DNA from: Thermoleophilia bacterium
GTDB taxonomy: Bacteria > Actinomycetota > Thermoleophilia > Gaiellales > Gaiellaceae
Length of the DNA stretch: 41,574 nt
Direction: 5' to 3'
NCBI GenBank assembly: GCA_017882605.1
Contig: JADGPE010000009.1
Location: forward strand, 1 to 41,574
Position numbers and translations under genes: made by a program. The notes beneath the pieces are model-generated. The model was given only the letters and a program-made list of their open reading frames with translations. It ran no database searches and had not been told where the DNA came from. This document shows, piece by piece, positions 17,453 through 26,008 of the stretch (position 1 is the first letter of the stretch; every line of letters starts with the position of its first letter).

Positions 17453-17453
17453 A

Positions 17454-17801
17454 CTACGTGTGGGCCTTGACGCCGTGCACCGGACGGCCGGCGGCGACCC
17501 AGGCGTAGTACGACGCGCTCGGACCGAACTCGGAGCGATACCCGGTGACGCGCGGGTTGCGGCCGACGTCGCGCGCCCGGGCGGCGTGACGGAGCAGGTT
17601 GATGTCGTCCAGCTCCTGCCAGACGAGGATCAGGTGGGCTGCGGTCATGAACTCGGCGACGAACGTGCAGCCCGTCGCGGGGCACGGAAACGGGTCCGTG
17701 CGCACGCAGAACCACCCGTGGTAGTCCCCGCCGTCCTCCTGCCAGAGCTCCTGTTCCTCCTCGACGGCCGTGTGCTCGAGGACGATCTGCCCGCGCTCCA
17801 T
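17454..17801 (-). CDS. Hypothetical Cys/His-containing small protein
   Basis: I do not recognise this 115-residue protein. It is acidic at the N-terminus (VEEEQELWQEDGGDYHGW) and has a Cys/His cluster, Cys32, Cys40, Cys45 and His56, in WFCVRTDPFPCPATGC and FMTAAHLILVW, which could bind zinc in a way resembling a zinc finger. The C-terminal half is basic and ends SYYAWVAAGRPVHGVKAHT. I prefer the ATG at 17801 over a TTG at 17810 because a TACCTT -10 box ends exactly 7 bases upstream of 17801. It heads an operon with the ligase and the HMA gene. Confidence 0.72.
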   Translation of the reverse strand: MERGQIVLEHTAVEEEQELWQEDGGDYHGWFCVRTDPFPCPATGCTFVAEFMTAAHLILVWQELDDINLLRHAARARDVGRNPRVTGYRSEFGPSASYYAWVAAGRPVHGVKAHT

Positions 17802-17808
17802 CGGGAAC

Positions 17809-17814
17809 AAGGTA
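17809..17814 (-). promoter_or_regulatory. -10 box deciding the start of the Cys/His protein
   Basis: TACCTT on the minus strand ends 7 bases before the ATG at 17801. The spacing fits a leaderless transcript and argues against the upstream TTG, which would lie inside the promoter. Confidence 0.55.
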
Positions 17815-17883
17815 GCGGCGGAGGACCGAAGGAAGACCGGCCGCGGCCCGGGCAGGCAGTCGGGCTCACGACCGGTCTCTCGT

Positions 17884-17907
17884 TTCGGCCCTACGCGTAG
17901 GGCCGAA
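17884..17907 (-). terminator. Perfect 24-nt palindrome after the HtrA gene
   Basis: TTCGGCCCTACG and CGTAGGGCCGAA form a perfect 12-bp inverted repeat with no loop bases set apart. It begins 6 bases after the HtrA stop codon on the minus strand and 70 bp before the next promoter. No T-run follows, as is common for actinobacterial terminators. The core CTACGCGTAG recurs in a smaller palindrome inside the aldehyde dehydrogenase gene. Confidence 0.65.
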
Positions 17908-17913
17908 TCTGCG

Positions 17914-19107
17914 TCAGTTCCGCTGGCCGAGCGTCGCGGTGACGGACTTCTTCGAACCGTTGCGGTAGATCTCGAGCTTCATCTTCTCGCCCGGCTTGTG
18001 CCGCGCGACGGCGTCGCGGAGCTGCTCGTACGTGGACACCGGCTTGCCGTCGACCGCGACGATCAGGTCGCCGCCGACCTGGTAGCTCTCGCCCTGCACG
18101 ACGACGGCCGTCTTGCCCGCCTTCAGCCCGGCCTTGTCGGCGCCGCTCCCGACAGTCACGTCCTGGATCAGGAGCCCGGTGCTCGTCGGCAGGTGGAAGA
18201 GCTTCGCGAGCTGCGGTGTCACCTCTGCTGCTCCCAGCCCGAGGAACGCATGCAGGGCCTTGCCGCTCGAGATGATCTGCGCCGCGACGTTGCGCACGGT
18301 GTTGATCGGGATCGCGAAGCCGATGCCGACGCTGCCCTGCTGCCCGGTCGAACCGGTGGAGATCTGGGAGGTGACGCCGATCACGCGCCCCTGAGAGTCG
18401 ATCAGCGGCCCGCCCGAGTTGCCGTGGTTGATCGCGGCGTCGGTCTGGATCGCATGGTCGATCGGCAGCGAGTTCGGAGCCTCGATCTGGCGCTGCACGG
18501 CGCTGACGACGCCCGTCGTCAGGGTGCGCGTGAACCCGAACGGGTTGCCGATCGCGAAGACGGGATCACCGACTGTCACTGCGTCCGAGTCGCCGAGCTG
18601 GAGCGGCGTGAGCGCACGGGCATGCGCGTCGATCTTCAGCACGGCGACATCCGTGGAGAGATCCTTGCCGACGACGGTGGCGGTGAGCTCGTCCTGGCCG
18701 GAGAACGAGACCTGCACCTTCCGTGCACCCTGGATCACGTGCTCGTTGGTGACGATGTGACCCGCCTTGTCGATCACGAACCCCGAGCCGAGGGACTGGC
18801 TCGTCTGCGGCGTCGCCGGCAGCACGTTGAACGGGTCGATCTGCCCCTGCGAGACCGACGTCGCGGTGATCTGCACCACGCCCGGCGCATCGCGGCGATA
18901 GACCTGCTCCGCCGTCAGGCCCGTGCCGGCCGCCGGCGTCTGCGACGTCGTGGGAATGCCGGTCGTAGGCGACGTGACCTGCTGAACCGTGGTGTGCCTG
19001 CCGAGCTTCCCGAACGCGGCCGCGCCGCCGAGCGCCAAGGCGCCGCCGATGACGGCGACAACCAGGAGCTCGACGGCGCGAACAGAGAGGAAGCGGCTAG
19101 GAGCCAC
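17914..19107 (-). CDS. HtrA/DegP-type trypsin-like serine protease with PDZ domain
   Basis: This 397-residue protein is anchored by one N-terminal membrane segment (about residues 11-31) and faces outward. The catalytic triad is His123 in VTNEHVIQG, Asp153 in STDVAVLKID and Ser231 in INHGNSGGPLI. A linker rich in Thr and Pro covers 40-62. One PDZ domain spans about 290-390, with SGADKAGLKAGKTAVVV and VGGDLIVAVDGKPVS. It degrades or refolds misfolded envelope proteins. The GTG start lies 7 bases after a TATAAC -10 box, so the message is probably leaderless. A 24-nt palindrome follows the stop. It is divergent from the aminotransferase gene. Confidence 0.93.
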   Translation of the reverse strand: MAPSRFLSVRAVELLVVAVIGGALALGGAAAFGKLGRHTTVQQVTSPTTGIPTTSQTPAAGTGLTAEQVYRRDAPGVVQITATSVSQGQIDPFNVLPATPQTSQSLGSGFVIDKAGHIVTNEHVIQGARKVQVSFSGQDELTATVVGKDLSTDVAVLKIDAHARALTPLQLGDSDAVTVGDPVFAIGNPFGFTRTLTTGVVSAVQRQIEAPNSLPIDHAIQTDAAINHGNSGGPLIDSQGRVIGVTSQISTGSTGQQGSVGIGFAIPINTVRNVAAQIISSGKALHAFLGLGAAEVTPQLAKLFHLPTSTGLLIQDVTVGSGADKAGLKAGKTAVVVQGESYQVGGDLIVAVDGKPVSTYEQLRDAVARHKPGEKMKLEIYRNGSKKSVTATLGQRN

Positions 19108-19114
19108 AAGTCCC

Positions 19115-19122
19115 GTTATAAC
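19115..19122. promoter_or_regulatory. Palindromic GTTATAAC -10 element between HtrA and aminotransferase
   Basis: The minus-strand TATAAC (19120 to 19115) ends 7 bases before the HtrA GTG at 19107. The sequence is palindromic, so TATAAC also reads on the plus strand at 19117-19122 and could drive the aminotransferase gene from about 19129. No good -35 was seen at the usual distance. Confidence 0.5.
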
Positions 19123-19205
19123 GACAAGACGTTCAATGTCTGTGAGCCGCGATTAACAGCGAGTTAAGAGACCTGAAGGAACACTTCCTCCTCGACCCCG
19201 GCGTC

Positions 19206-20228
19206 GTGTTCCTGAACCACGGCTCGTTCGGCGCCTGTCCTGCACCGGTCTTCGAGGCCTACCAACGGTTCCAGCGCGAGCTCGAGCGGCAGCCCGTCGA
19301 GTTCCTCGCGCTCGAGCGGCGGCTCCCTGAGCTCCTGGACGCGGCACGCGAACGCCTTGCCGCGTACGTCGGGGCGAGCCCGGCGAACCTCGCCTTCACG
19401 ACGAACGCGAGCTCGGCGCTGAACGCGGTCGCGCGGTCGCTCGACCTCGGGCCCGGCGACGAGGTGCTCCTGGGCGATGCCGAGTACGGCGGCATGCAGA
19501 TCCTCTGGGCCTACGTCGCCGAGCGCACCGGCGCCACGCTCGTGCATCGACCTTTCGCCGAGCTCGCTCCCGGCCCGCGCACACGGGTCGTCTTCTGCTC
19601 GCACGTCGAATGGACGAGCGGGCGGGTGAACGACGTCGCCGCGCTCTGCCGGCTGGCGCGCGAGGCCGGTGCGCTTTCGATCGTCGACGGCGCGCATGCG
19701 CCCGGTCAGATCGATCTCGATCTGGAGGCGCTCGGCGCGGACGTGTACACCGGCAATTGCCACAAGTGGCTATGCAATTTGCGCCCAAGCGCCTTTCTCT
19801 ACGCCCGACCAGAGGTGCAGGACATGATCGAGCCGCTGGTCATCTCGTGGGACTTCCACGCCCCGTCGTTCCCGGAGCGCCACCGCTGGCAGGGCACCAT
19901 CAACCCGTGCGCCTACCTGACGACCCCAGCCGCAATTGATTTCCAGGCAAAGCACGACTGGCCGACCGTCCGTCGCCGCTGTCACGACCTGCTCGCGGCC
20001 GCTGAGCTAGGCCTCGAGCCGCTGACCGACGATTACGTCCAGATGCGCGGGTTCCGCCTTGAGCATCCCGACCCGCCGGAGCTCAAGCGGCGGCTCTACG
20101 AGGAACACCGGATCGAGGTTCCGGTGTTCGAGTCGGCGCAGGGGTGGGTGCTGCGTGTCTCGGTTCAGGGATACAACGACGAAGCAGACCTGGAAGCGCT
20201 ACGAGTCGCACTGGCTGCCGAGCTGTGA
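19206..20228 (+). CDS. Class V PLP-dependent aminotransferase (isopenicillin N epimerase-like)
   Basis: This protein of at least 340 residues is a fold-type I PLP enzyme. It has NHGSFGACPAPVFEAYQR near the start, TTNASSALNAVARSL, the cofactor Asp161 in DGAHAPGQ, and the Schiff-base Lys187 in TGNCHKWLCN. Relatives include isopenicillin N epimerase and cysteine desulfurase-like enzymes; the substrate is unknown. The GTG at 19206 is the first standard start, but conserved sequence (LKEHFLLDPGVV) continues in frame upstream to about 19152, so the real start is probably a non-standard ATT or CTG. A partial second copy of the 3' part lies beyond the next gene, at 21193-21372. Confidence 0.85.
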   Translation: MFLNHGSFGACPAPVFEAYQRFQRELERQPVEFLALERRLPELLDAARERLAAYVGASPANLAFTTNASSALNAVARSLDLGPGDEVLLGDAEYGGMQILWAYVAERTGATLVHRPFAELAPGPRTRVVFCSHVEWTSGRVNDVAALCRLAREAGALSIVDGAHAPGQIDLDLEALGADVYTGNCHKWLCNLRPSAFLYARPEVQDMIEPLVISWDFHAPSFPERHRWQGTINPCAYLTTPAAIDFQAKHDWPTVRRRCHDLLAAAELGLEPLTDDYVQMRGFRLEHPDPPELKRRLYEEHRIEVPVFESAQGWVLRVSVQGYNDEADLEALRVALAAEL

Positions 20229-20324
20229 TTCCACCGGCCACGAGTGTCAGCAAAATCGGCAACTCTGGTAATCGAGCCGAGGCGTCGTCGCGCACCTTCA
20301 ACTGGCTCCGAGAGCGTAGAAGAT

Positions 20325-21122
20325 CTAGTGCTCGTGCATTTCGCCTGGTTCGGTCGTCGAGACTGTTCGCCATGCGTCCCAAGTGATCCTGAGAATGACC
20401 AAGGTGATCACGAGTCCGATGATCGGGTCGCCGATCTGGGCACCGAGCGAGACAACAATTGCGCTGGCGACCACGCCGAGTGAGACGAACCCGTCGATCC
20501 GGGCGTGTTTTCCGTCCGCGATCAGGGCTGGGCTGGTAAGCCGGTTTCCGGCGCGGAGCCGAACTTGCGCGGCTATCTCGTTGCCGACGAAACCGATTGC
20601 TCCGGCGGCGGCCAGAATCCAAAGATGAGTGAGGGTCTGCGGGTGGATGAAGCGCATGACCGTCTCGAAGAGGGCGACGCAAGCCGAGACGAAGATCAGG
20701 AAGACCACGGCGAGACCGGCGAACTTCTCGCCTCGGAAGGAGCGGAGGAAGAAGGCGATCCCGAGCGGAATCGCGGTCAACGCGTCCCCAGCGTTGTGGA
20801 TCAGGTCAGCTAGGAGCGCGACCGACCCGGATAGGGCAAAGATCGCGACCTGGCCGGCCGCGGCAAGCGAGAGAACGGCGAGGCTGATCGAGACCGCCTT
20901 GACGCCCTGTCGCGACCGGACGATCGAGCGGTCGATCAGTCCGTGCGAGTGGCCATGCTCACCGTGGTGGCCGTGGTGGCCGTGGTGGTCGTCGTGGTGG
21001 CCGTTGCTCGCGACGGGGCGTGATCGCTGCGGCCGCCAAAGGTGACGGTGTTGCCGAGTGTGCGGATGGCCGTGCACGAAGCCACCGTGGCGATGCAGGA
21101 CTCCGGTATTCGGGTCGCCCAT
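20325..21122 (-). CDS. Cation diffusion facilitator (CzcD/ZitB-like metal efflux protein)
   Basis: This 265-residue membrane protein exports Zn, Co, Cd or a similar ion in exchange for protons. Residues 1-62 are very His-rich (RHGGFVHGHPHTRQHRH and GHHDDHHGHHGHHGEHGHSH), a metal-sensing or storage tail. About six membrane segments follow, with the transport-site motifs LADLIHNAGDAL and DGKHARIDGFVSL. It ends soon after the last membrane helix, so the usual cytoplasmic C-terminal domain is missing. The His stretch is encoded partly by a 9-bp repeat, CCGTGGTGG three times at 20962-20988. Its base composition is less GC-rich than its neighbours, and it sits between an aminotransferase gene and a fragment of a second copy, suggesting acquisition. 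TACGGT (21134 to 21129) is a possible -10 box 6 bases upstream. Confidence 0.87.
   Translation of the reverse strand: MGDPNTGVLHRHGGFVHGHPHTRQHRHLWRPQRSRPVASNGHHDDHHGHHGHHGEHGHSHGLIDRSIVRSRQGVKAVSISLAVLSLAAAGQVAIFALSGSVALLADLIHNAGDALTAIPLGIAFFLRSFRGEKFAGLAVVFLIFVSACVALFETVMRFIHPQTLTHLWILAAAGAIGFVGNEIAAQVRLRAGNRLTSPALIADGKHARIDGFVSLGVVASAIVVSLGAQIGDPIIGLVITLVILRITWDAWRTVSTTEPGEMHEH
20962..20988. repeat. Three tandem 9-bp units in the His-rich coding region
   Basis: CCGTGGTGG repeats three times and encodes part of the Gly-His-His tail of the cation efflux protein. Such tracts can change copy number by slippage in steps of three codons, keeping the frame. Confidence 0.7.
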
Positions 21123-21128
21123 AGCTGA

Positions 21129-21134
21129 ACCGTA
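21129..21134 (-). promoter_or_regulatory. -10 box of the cation efflux gene
   Basis: TACGGT on the minus strand ends 6 bases before the ATG at 21122, consistent with a leaderless message. Confidence 0.4.
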
Positions 21135-21192
21135 GCCCTAGTCGCCTTGGCAATCGTCCGTCGTCGTTTCTGACCGGCGCACGCGACCGGAC

Positions 21193-21372
21193 AGCGACTT
21201 CAAGGCGGAGCACGACTGGCCGGCGGTGCGCGCACGGTGCCACGAGCTGCTTGCCGGCTGCGACCTCGGACTCGAGCCGCTGCCGGACGACTACGCCCAG
21301 ATGCGCGGGTTCCGCGTGGCGCACCCTGACCCGCCCGAGCTCAAGCGGCGCCTCTACGACGAGCACCGGATC
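21193..21372 (+). pseudogene. 3' fragment of a second class V aminotransferase
   Basis: The 60 codons here align without gaps to codons of the intact aminotransferase at 19935-20114, with 46 of 60 residues identical by eye (for example HDWP, LGLEPL, QMRGFR and [12 protein letters not shown]). There is no start codon, catalytic domain or proper C-terminus; similarity stops at HRI and the reading frame runs on into unrelated sequence. The cation efflux gene lies between the two copies. It is best read as the remnant of an older copy after gene replacement or a partial duplication. Confidence 0.85.
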
Positions 21373-21397
21373 TCGCTGTTGCGCTTGCGGCGGCTCG

Positions 21398-22090
21398 CTA
21401 GCCGAGCTCGCGAACCGGCAACTTCTCTTCGCCTTCGCGGCTGACGCGATAGGCGGCGGCACCGGGACGGCACGTGACGATCTCGCACAGGTCCGCGCCG
21501 ATGTAGTGCAACGCAACACCGTCGTCAGCGGCGACCCCCTCCGGGAAGCCCGAGTCGACCAGCGCGCGATACCGCGGGCGCCGCTGTTCTTCCCCGTCGT
21601 AGTGGGGGCAAGCGCTACCGGCGAGGAAGCCGAGACAGTCCATGCCGGTGAGCTCGGGCCCGAACGAATCGGTCACGCCGGCCTCGAACCAGCAGATCAT
21701 CCCGGCGCTCGCCCCCCAGAGCACGACGCCGTTCTCCCAGGCCTCGCGGATGAGCGCGTCGATGCCGTGCGTCTTCCAGATCGCGAGCATGTTCGCGGTC
21801 GAGCCGCCGCCGACGCAGATCGCATCCTGCGACAGGATCAGGTCGCGCAGATCCTCCGGCGGCCACGGGAAGGTGAAGAGGTGCGACAACTTGCCTCGCC
21901 CGCGGAAAGTGTCGTAGAAGCCGACGACTCCCTCGGCGGAGTGCATGGAGTCCGCAAGCGCGGTCGGGACGTGGAGGACCTTCGGATCGCGCTTCCCGGT
22001 CAGACCGAGCACGTACTCGTAGAGCAGCAGGGTCTGCTCCATGGTGTCGCCCCCGCCGCCGAGACCGACGATGTGCCGCTCCATCGTCAC
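21398..22090 (-). CDS. Peptidase E-like serine peptidase (family S51)
   Basis: This 230-residue cytoplasmic peptidase resembles PepE, which cleaves Asp-X dipeptides. The nucleophile Ser128 lies in [13 protein letters not shown], preceded by the [15 protein letters not shown] stretch; [12 protein letters not shown] and [10 protein letters not shown] are further family signatures. The start is either GTG 22090, 7 bases after TAGAAC, or ATG 22084 with AGGTG just upstream; I keep 22090 because of the recurring leaderless spacing in this window. It converges with the aminotransferase remnant, and its gene end may have removed the remnant's last codons. Confidence 0.87.
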   Translation of the reverse strand: MTMERHIVGLGGGGDTMEQTLLLYEYVLGLTGKRDPKVLHVPTALADSMHSAEGVVGFYDTFRGRGKLSHLFTFPWPPEDLRDLILSQDAICVGGGSTANMLAIWKTHGIDALIREAWENGVVLWGASAGMICWFEAGVTDSFGPELTGMDCLGFLAGSACPHYDGEEQRRPRYRALVDSGFPEGVAADDGVALHYIGADLCEIVTCRPGAAAYRVSREGEEKLPVRELG

Positions 22091-22097
22091 ACCTGGA

Positions 22098-22103
22098 GTT
22101 CTA
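22098..22103 (-). promoter_or_regulatory. -10-like box of the peptidase E gene
   Basis: TAGAAC on the minus strand ends 7 bases before the GTG at 22090. It lacks the final T of TANNNT, so it is a weaker candidate. Confidence 0.4.
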
Positions 22104-22144
22104 CCCCGAGCGGCCGCGATGTGCCGTCTGCTTCAATCGTGGCA

Positions 22145-24871
22145 ATGGCGTCGCCGTCGCAGCTCAAAGTCGGAGACCGCTCCTATGAGATTTTCCGGCT
22201 GGACGCGTTGCAGGCCTCGTACGACGTTGCGCGCCTGCCATACACGCTGCGCGTGCTGCTCGAGAACGTGCTGCGGAACGGCGACGAGGCCGACGTCGAG
22301 GCTGTCGCGCGATGGGATGCAACATCCGAGCCGTCGAGCGAGATCTCGTTCGCGCCCTCGCGTGTCCTGCTGCAGGACCTGACCGGCGTCCCGGCGGTCG
22401 TCGACCTCGCCGCGATGCGGAACGCGATGTCCGATCTCGGCGGCGATCCGGCGAAGATCAATCCGTTGATCCCGGCCGAGCTCGTGATCGACCACTCGGT
22501 CCAGGTCGACGCGTTCGCCTCACGCGGCGCCTTCGAGCGCAATGTGGAGCTCGAGTTCGAGCGCAACCACGAGCGCTATCTCTTCCTCCGCTGGGGCCAG
22601 GAGTCGTTCAGCGGCTTCAAGGTCGTGCCGCCCGGCACCGGCATCTGCCACCAGGTGAACCTCGAGTTTCTCGCGCGCGTCGTGGAGGACCGCGACGGCG
22701 TCGCCTTCCCGGACACGCTCGTCGGGACGGACTCGCACACCACGATGGTCAACGGTCTCGGCGTCCTCGGGTGGGGCGTCGGCGGCATCGAGGCGGAGGC
22801 TGCAATGCTCGGACAGCCCCTTTCGATGCTCGTGCCACAGGTCGTCGGCTTCAAGCTCAGCGGCGCTCTGCCGGAAGGTGCGACCGCCACCGACCTGGTG
22901 CTGACGGTGACCGAGATCCTGCGCAAGACCGGCGTCGTCGGGAAGTTCGTCGAGTACTTCGGCGAGGGCGTCCCGTCGCTGCCGCTCGCCGACCGCGCGA
23001 CGCTCGGGAACATGTCGCCCGAATACGGAGCGACGTGCGGTTTCTTTCCTGTCGACCAGATCACGCTCGACTACCTGAGGCTGACCGGCCGCAGCCCGGA
23101 GCGGATCGCGCTCGTCGAGGCGTACTGCAAGGAGAACCTCCTCTGGCACGACCCGTCGGATCATCCGACCTACTCGCAGGTCGTCGAGCTCGACCTGGGC
23201 GACGTCGAGCCCTCGCTCGCCGGGCCGCGCCGGCCGCAGGACCGTGTCCCGCTCGCCTCGGCCAAGCAGTCGTTCATCGACACGCTCGGCTCGTTCGGCG
23301 TCGACTTCAAGAACGGCTCCCACGACAAGGCGCTGGCCGACACGTTCCCCGCCTCGGACCCGACGACCGAGCAACAGCCCGCCGGAGAGGCGCTGCCCGA
23401 CGAGGCGCCGGTGATCACCGCCGCGCGCGAACAGCACCACCGCGTGCCCGTTCGCGGCTCCGACTACGCGCTCGACCACGGCTCGGTCGTGATCACCGCG
23501 ATCACTTCATGCACGAACACCTCGAACCCGCAGGTGATGGTCGCCGCCGGCCTGCTCGCGCGAAACGCGGTCGAGCGCGGGTTGCAGCGCAAGCCGTGGG
23601 TCAAGTCGTCGCTGGCACCGGGCTCGAAGGTCGTCACGCGCTACTACGAGCAGGCCGGCCTGCAGACCTACCTCGACCAGCTCGGCTTCAACACCGTCGG
23701 ATACGGGTGCACGACGTGCATCGGCAACTCGGGGCCACTCGCCGACGAGATCTCCACCGCGATCACCGAAGGGGAGCTGGTCGTCTGCTCGGTGCTCTCC
23801 GGCAACCGCAACTTCGAGGCGCGCATCCACCCCGAGGTGAAGGCGAACTATCTGGCGTCGCCGCCGCTCGTGGTCGCCTACGCCCTCGCCGGTCGCATGG
23901 ACATCGACTTCGAGACCGAGCCGATTGGTGCTGCCGAGGACGGCGGCGACGTCTACCTGCGCGACATCTGGCCGACCTCACGTGAGATCGGCGAGACGAT
24001 CGCGACGTCGGTGCGCGCGGAGCAGTTCTCCGAGACCTACCACGATGTCTTCAGCGGCGACGACGCCTGGCGCGCGCTTCCCGTGCCCGAAGGACAGCTC
24101 TTCCGTTGGGAGCCGGGCTCGACGTATGTGCGGCAGCCACCGTACTTCGACGGGATGTCACGCGAACCGGGCACCGTGAGCGACGTCGACGATGCGCGCG
24201 TCCTCGTGTGGCTCGGCGACTCGGTCACGACCGACCACATCTCCCCCGCCGGCGCGATCAGACCGGACTCGCCGGCCGGCACCTACCTGGTCGAACATGG
24301 AGTCGAACGCAAGGACTTCAACTCGTACGGCGCGCGGCGTGGCAACCACGAAGTGATGGTGCGGGGGACGTTCGCAAATGTGCGCCTGCGCAACAAGCTC
24401 GTCCCCGGCTCGGAAGGAACGTGGACTGTCCACGTGCCGTCGGGTGAGGAGATGACGATCTTCGCCGCGTCGACCCGCTACCTCGCGGAGGGAACGCCGC
24501 TGATCGTGCTCGCCGGGCAGGAGTACGGGTCGGGCTCGTCGCGCGACTGGGCGGCGAAGGGGCCGAACCTGCTCGGGGTGCAGGCAGTGATCGCCGAATC
24601 GTACGAGCGGATCCATCGCTCGAACCTCCTGATGATGGGCATCCTTCCGCTCCAGTTCATGGACGGCGAGTCGCCGGAGTCGCTCGGGCTCACCGGCCGC
24701 GAGCGCTTCTCGATCAGGGGCGTGGACAACGGCAATGCGCACGAAGTGACGGTGCGGGCCGGCGACAAGGAGTTCCAGGCCCGCGTCCGCCTCGACACGC
24801 CGCGCGAACGCGAGTACCTCCAGCACGGCGGGATCCTTCCCTACGTGCTGCGCAAGCTGCTCTCGAGCTAG
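22145..24871 (+). CDS. acnA: Aconitate hydratase A
   Basis: This 908-residue enzyme interconverts citrate and isocitrate in the TCA cycle. The [4Fe-4S] cluster ligands are the Cys in [13 protein letters not shown] and the two in [14 protein letters not shown]. Other signatures are [20 protein letters not shown] and, in the swivel domain, [18 protein letters not shown]. Length and order match AcnA/IRP1-type aconitases, not AcnB. Frame remains open far upstream, but the protein begins at the ATG at 22145 ([19 protein letters not shown]). TTCAAT ends 7 bases upstream and may be a weak -10 box. It stands alone as a single gene. Confidence 0.95.
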   Translation: MASPSQLKVGDRSYEIFRLDALQASYDVARLPYTLRVLLENVLRNGDEADVEAVARWDATSEPSSEISFAPSRVLLQDLTGVPAVVDLAAMRNAMSDLGGDPAKINPLIPAELVIDHSVQVDAFASRGAFERNVELEFERNHERYLFLRWGQESFSGFKVVPPGTGICHQVNLEFLARVVEDRDGVAFPDTLVGTDSHTTMVNGLGVLGWGVGGIEAEAAMLGQPLSMLVPQVVGFKLSGALPEGATATDLVLTVTEILRKTGVVGKFVEYFGEGVPSLPLADRATLGNMSPEYGATCGFFPVDQITLDYLRLTGRSPERIALVEAYCKENLLWHDPSDHPTYSQVVELDLGDVEPSLAGPRRPQDRVPLASAKQSFIDTLGSFGVDFKNGSHDKALADTFPASDPTTEQQPAGEALPDEAPVITAAREQHHRVPVRGSDYALDHGSVVITAITSCTNTSNPQVMVAAGLLARNAVERGLQRKPWVKSSLAPGSKVVTRYYEQAGLQTYLDQLGFNTVGYGCTTCIGNSGPLADEISTAITEGELVVCSVLSGNRNFEARIHPEVKANYLASPPLVVAYALAGRMDIDFETEPIGAAEDGGDVYLRDIWPTSREIGETIATSVRAEQFSETYHDVFSGDDAWRALPVPEGQLFRWEPGSTYVRQPPYFDGMSREPGTVSDVDDARVLVWLGDSVTTDHISPAGAIRPDSPAGTYLVEHGVERKDFNSYGARRGNHEVMVRGTFANVRLRNKLVPGSEGTWTVHVPSGEEMTIFAASTRYLAEGTPLIVLAGQEYGSGSSRDWAAKGPNLLGVQAVIAESYERIHRSNLLMMGILPLQFMDGESPESLGLTGRERFSIRGVDNGNAHEVTVRAGDKEFQARVRLDTPREREYLQHGGILPYVLRKLLSS

Positions 24872-24875
24872 CTCG

Positions 24876-25019
24876 TCAGTGCGGCTCGTGGCGGACGAGC
24901 CACGTCGCGCCGAGCACGATCAGGATCGTGGCGATCACCCAGGCCGTAACGCAGATGATGAGGGTGAGCACCCAGAGCGGCATGGGGTCGAGAATTGCGC
25001 GGCGGCGAGCATGTTGCAT
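24876..25019 (-). CDS. Small single-pass membrane protein
   Basis: This 47-residue frame encodes one clear membrane helix, PLWVLTLIICVTAWVIATIL, followed by IVLGATWLVRHEPH. A shorter version from the ATG at 24983 would have 35 residues and is equally possible. The hydrophobic pattern with a basic tail is convincing, but there is no family match that I know. It converges with acnA after 4 bp and is divergent from the ferritin-like gene. Confidence 0.5.
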   Translation of the reverse strand: MQHARRRAILDPMPLWVLTLIICVTAWVIATILIVLGATWLVRHEPH

Positions 25020-25041
25020 CCGCAGAATCCCGCACCGATCG

Positions 25042-25056
25042 TGTAATGTGCCTAGG
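25042..25056 (+). promoter_or_regulatory. Candidate -10 and short palindrome before the ferritin-like/mod operon
   Basis: TGTAAT at 25042-25047 resembles a -10 box. TGCCTAGGCA follows as a perfect 10-nt palindrome at 25049-25058, directly before the TTG at 25059, and could be an operator. No good -35 at 17 bp was found, so the assignment is tentative. Confidence 0.35.
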
Positions 25057-25058
25057 CA

Positions 25059-25631
25059 TTGCCTCGGCACCTGACGCGCTCGTCGTTCCTCGCCACCGCC
25101 GCGCTCGCGACGATCGCGGCGCCCGCGGCCTGGGCGGACGGCCCCGCCGACCAGGATCTCGCGAACGCTCGGCTGCTCGTCGCGGTCGAGCTGCTCCTCG
25201 CCGACTTCTACGAGCGGGCGCTCGCTGCGCGCCTGTTCGACGCGGGCGGCCGCGACGCGCTGAAGCGCGCCCGGTTCAACGAAGGCGAGCACCTCGCGGC
25301 CGTCTCCGGGATCTTGACGGGCGCCGGACAGACGCCCGCGACGGCCGACAGCATCGACTTCTCCTACCCGTCACGATCGTTCGATTCGCGCGGGACTGTG
25401 GCCCGTCTCGGCCTGGCACTCGAGCGCCTCGCCCTCGGCGCCTACCTCGGCGCGGTCGCGTCGAGCGTCTCACGCTCGCTGACGTTGCCGCTCGCGCAGA
25501 TCGCGGCGTCCGAGGCGCAGCACCTGAGCATCTTCCAGCGTGAGGCGACTGGACATCCCCTCGGGAACTCGTTCGGCGACGCGCTGACGATCGCGCAGAC
25601 CTCCGACGCACTCGCGGGGTACACGAGCTGA
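25059..25631 (+). CDS. Exported ferritin-like domain protein
   Basis: This 190-residue protein has an Arg-containing signal (RHLTRSSFLATAALATIAAP) ending AWADG, so it should be exported. The mature part is helical with ferritin-like Glu/His ligands: LLVAVELLLADFYERAL, FNEGEHLAAVSG, and AASEAQHLSIFQREA. Such domains bind a di-iron site, but the family (DUF4439/ferritin-like) has no settled role. The TTG start is the one that gives the signal peptide. It overlaps the MerR/TOBE gene by one base (TGATG), placing it first in the molybdate-transport operon, which is an unusual link. Confidence 0.78.
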   Translation: MPRHLTRSSFLATAALATIAAPAAWADGPADQDLANARLLVAVELLLADFYERALAARLFDAGGRDALKRARFNEGEHLAAVSGILTGAGQTPATADSIDFSYPSRSFDSRGTVARLGLALERLALGAYLGAVASSVSRSLTLPLAQIAASEAQHLSIFQREATGHPLGNSFGDALTIAQTSDALAGYTS

Positions 25632-26008
25632 TGGCTCGCGAGGCCTACACCGCGAGCGAGGCGGCGCAGCGGCTCGGCATCAGCCTCGACACACTGCGGC
25701 GATGGGATCGCGACGGCCGGATTCGAACCGAGCGCGACGAGCGAAACAGGCGAATCGTCCCGGCGGCCGAGCTGGACCGGCTCCGTGCTGAGGCACACGC
25801 GAGCGCGATCAGCGCCCGCAATCGATTCGTCGGGACCGTCACGGACGTGAAGGTGGACGGGCTCATGGCGCAGGTCGAGCTCGTCGTCACCGAGCCGTCA
25901 CGCGTCGTCGCCCTCGTCACCCGCGACGCAGTCGAGGAGCTCGGTCTGAAGCCAGGAATGAGCGCGACGGCGATCGTCAAGTCGACCTCGGTGATGGTGG
26001 AAGGATGA
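25631..26008 (+). CDS. MerR-type HTH regulator fused to a TOBE (molybdate-binding) domain
   Basis: This 125-residue protein has an N-terminal helix-turn-helix, YTASEAAQRLGISLDTLRRW (about 6-25), of the excisionase/MerR type, and a C-terminal TOBE/Mop domain (about 60-125: RNRFVGTVTDVKVDGLMAQV and GLKPGMSATAIVKSTSVMV). TOBE domains bind molybdate or tungstate. The design resembles a compact ModE and suggests control of the following mod genes by molybdate. Its ATG overlaps the ferritin-like stop, and its stop overlaps modA. No operator site was identified. Confidence 0.85.
   Translation: MAREAYTASEAAQRLGISLDTLRRWDRDGRIRTERDERNRRIVPAAELDRLRAEAHASAISARNRFVGTVTDVKVDGLMAQVELVVTEPSRVVALVTRDAVEELGLKPGMSATAIVKSTSVMVEG

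Noticed and set aside
18952-18957. A second GGGAAT, inside the HtrA gene
   Set aside because: No GTT lies 18-19 bases downstream and it is within coding sequence, so it is not a SigR promoter.
20941-21000. Repetitive GGTGGCCGT tract that could suggest a short repeat array
   Set aside because: It is in frame within the His-rich tail of the efflux protein, with contiguous 9-bp units and no spacers, so it is not CRISPR or an origin.
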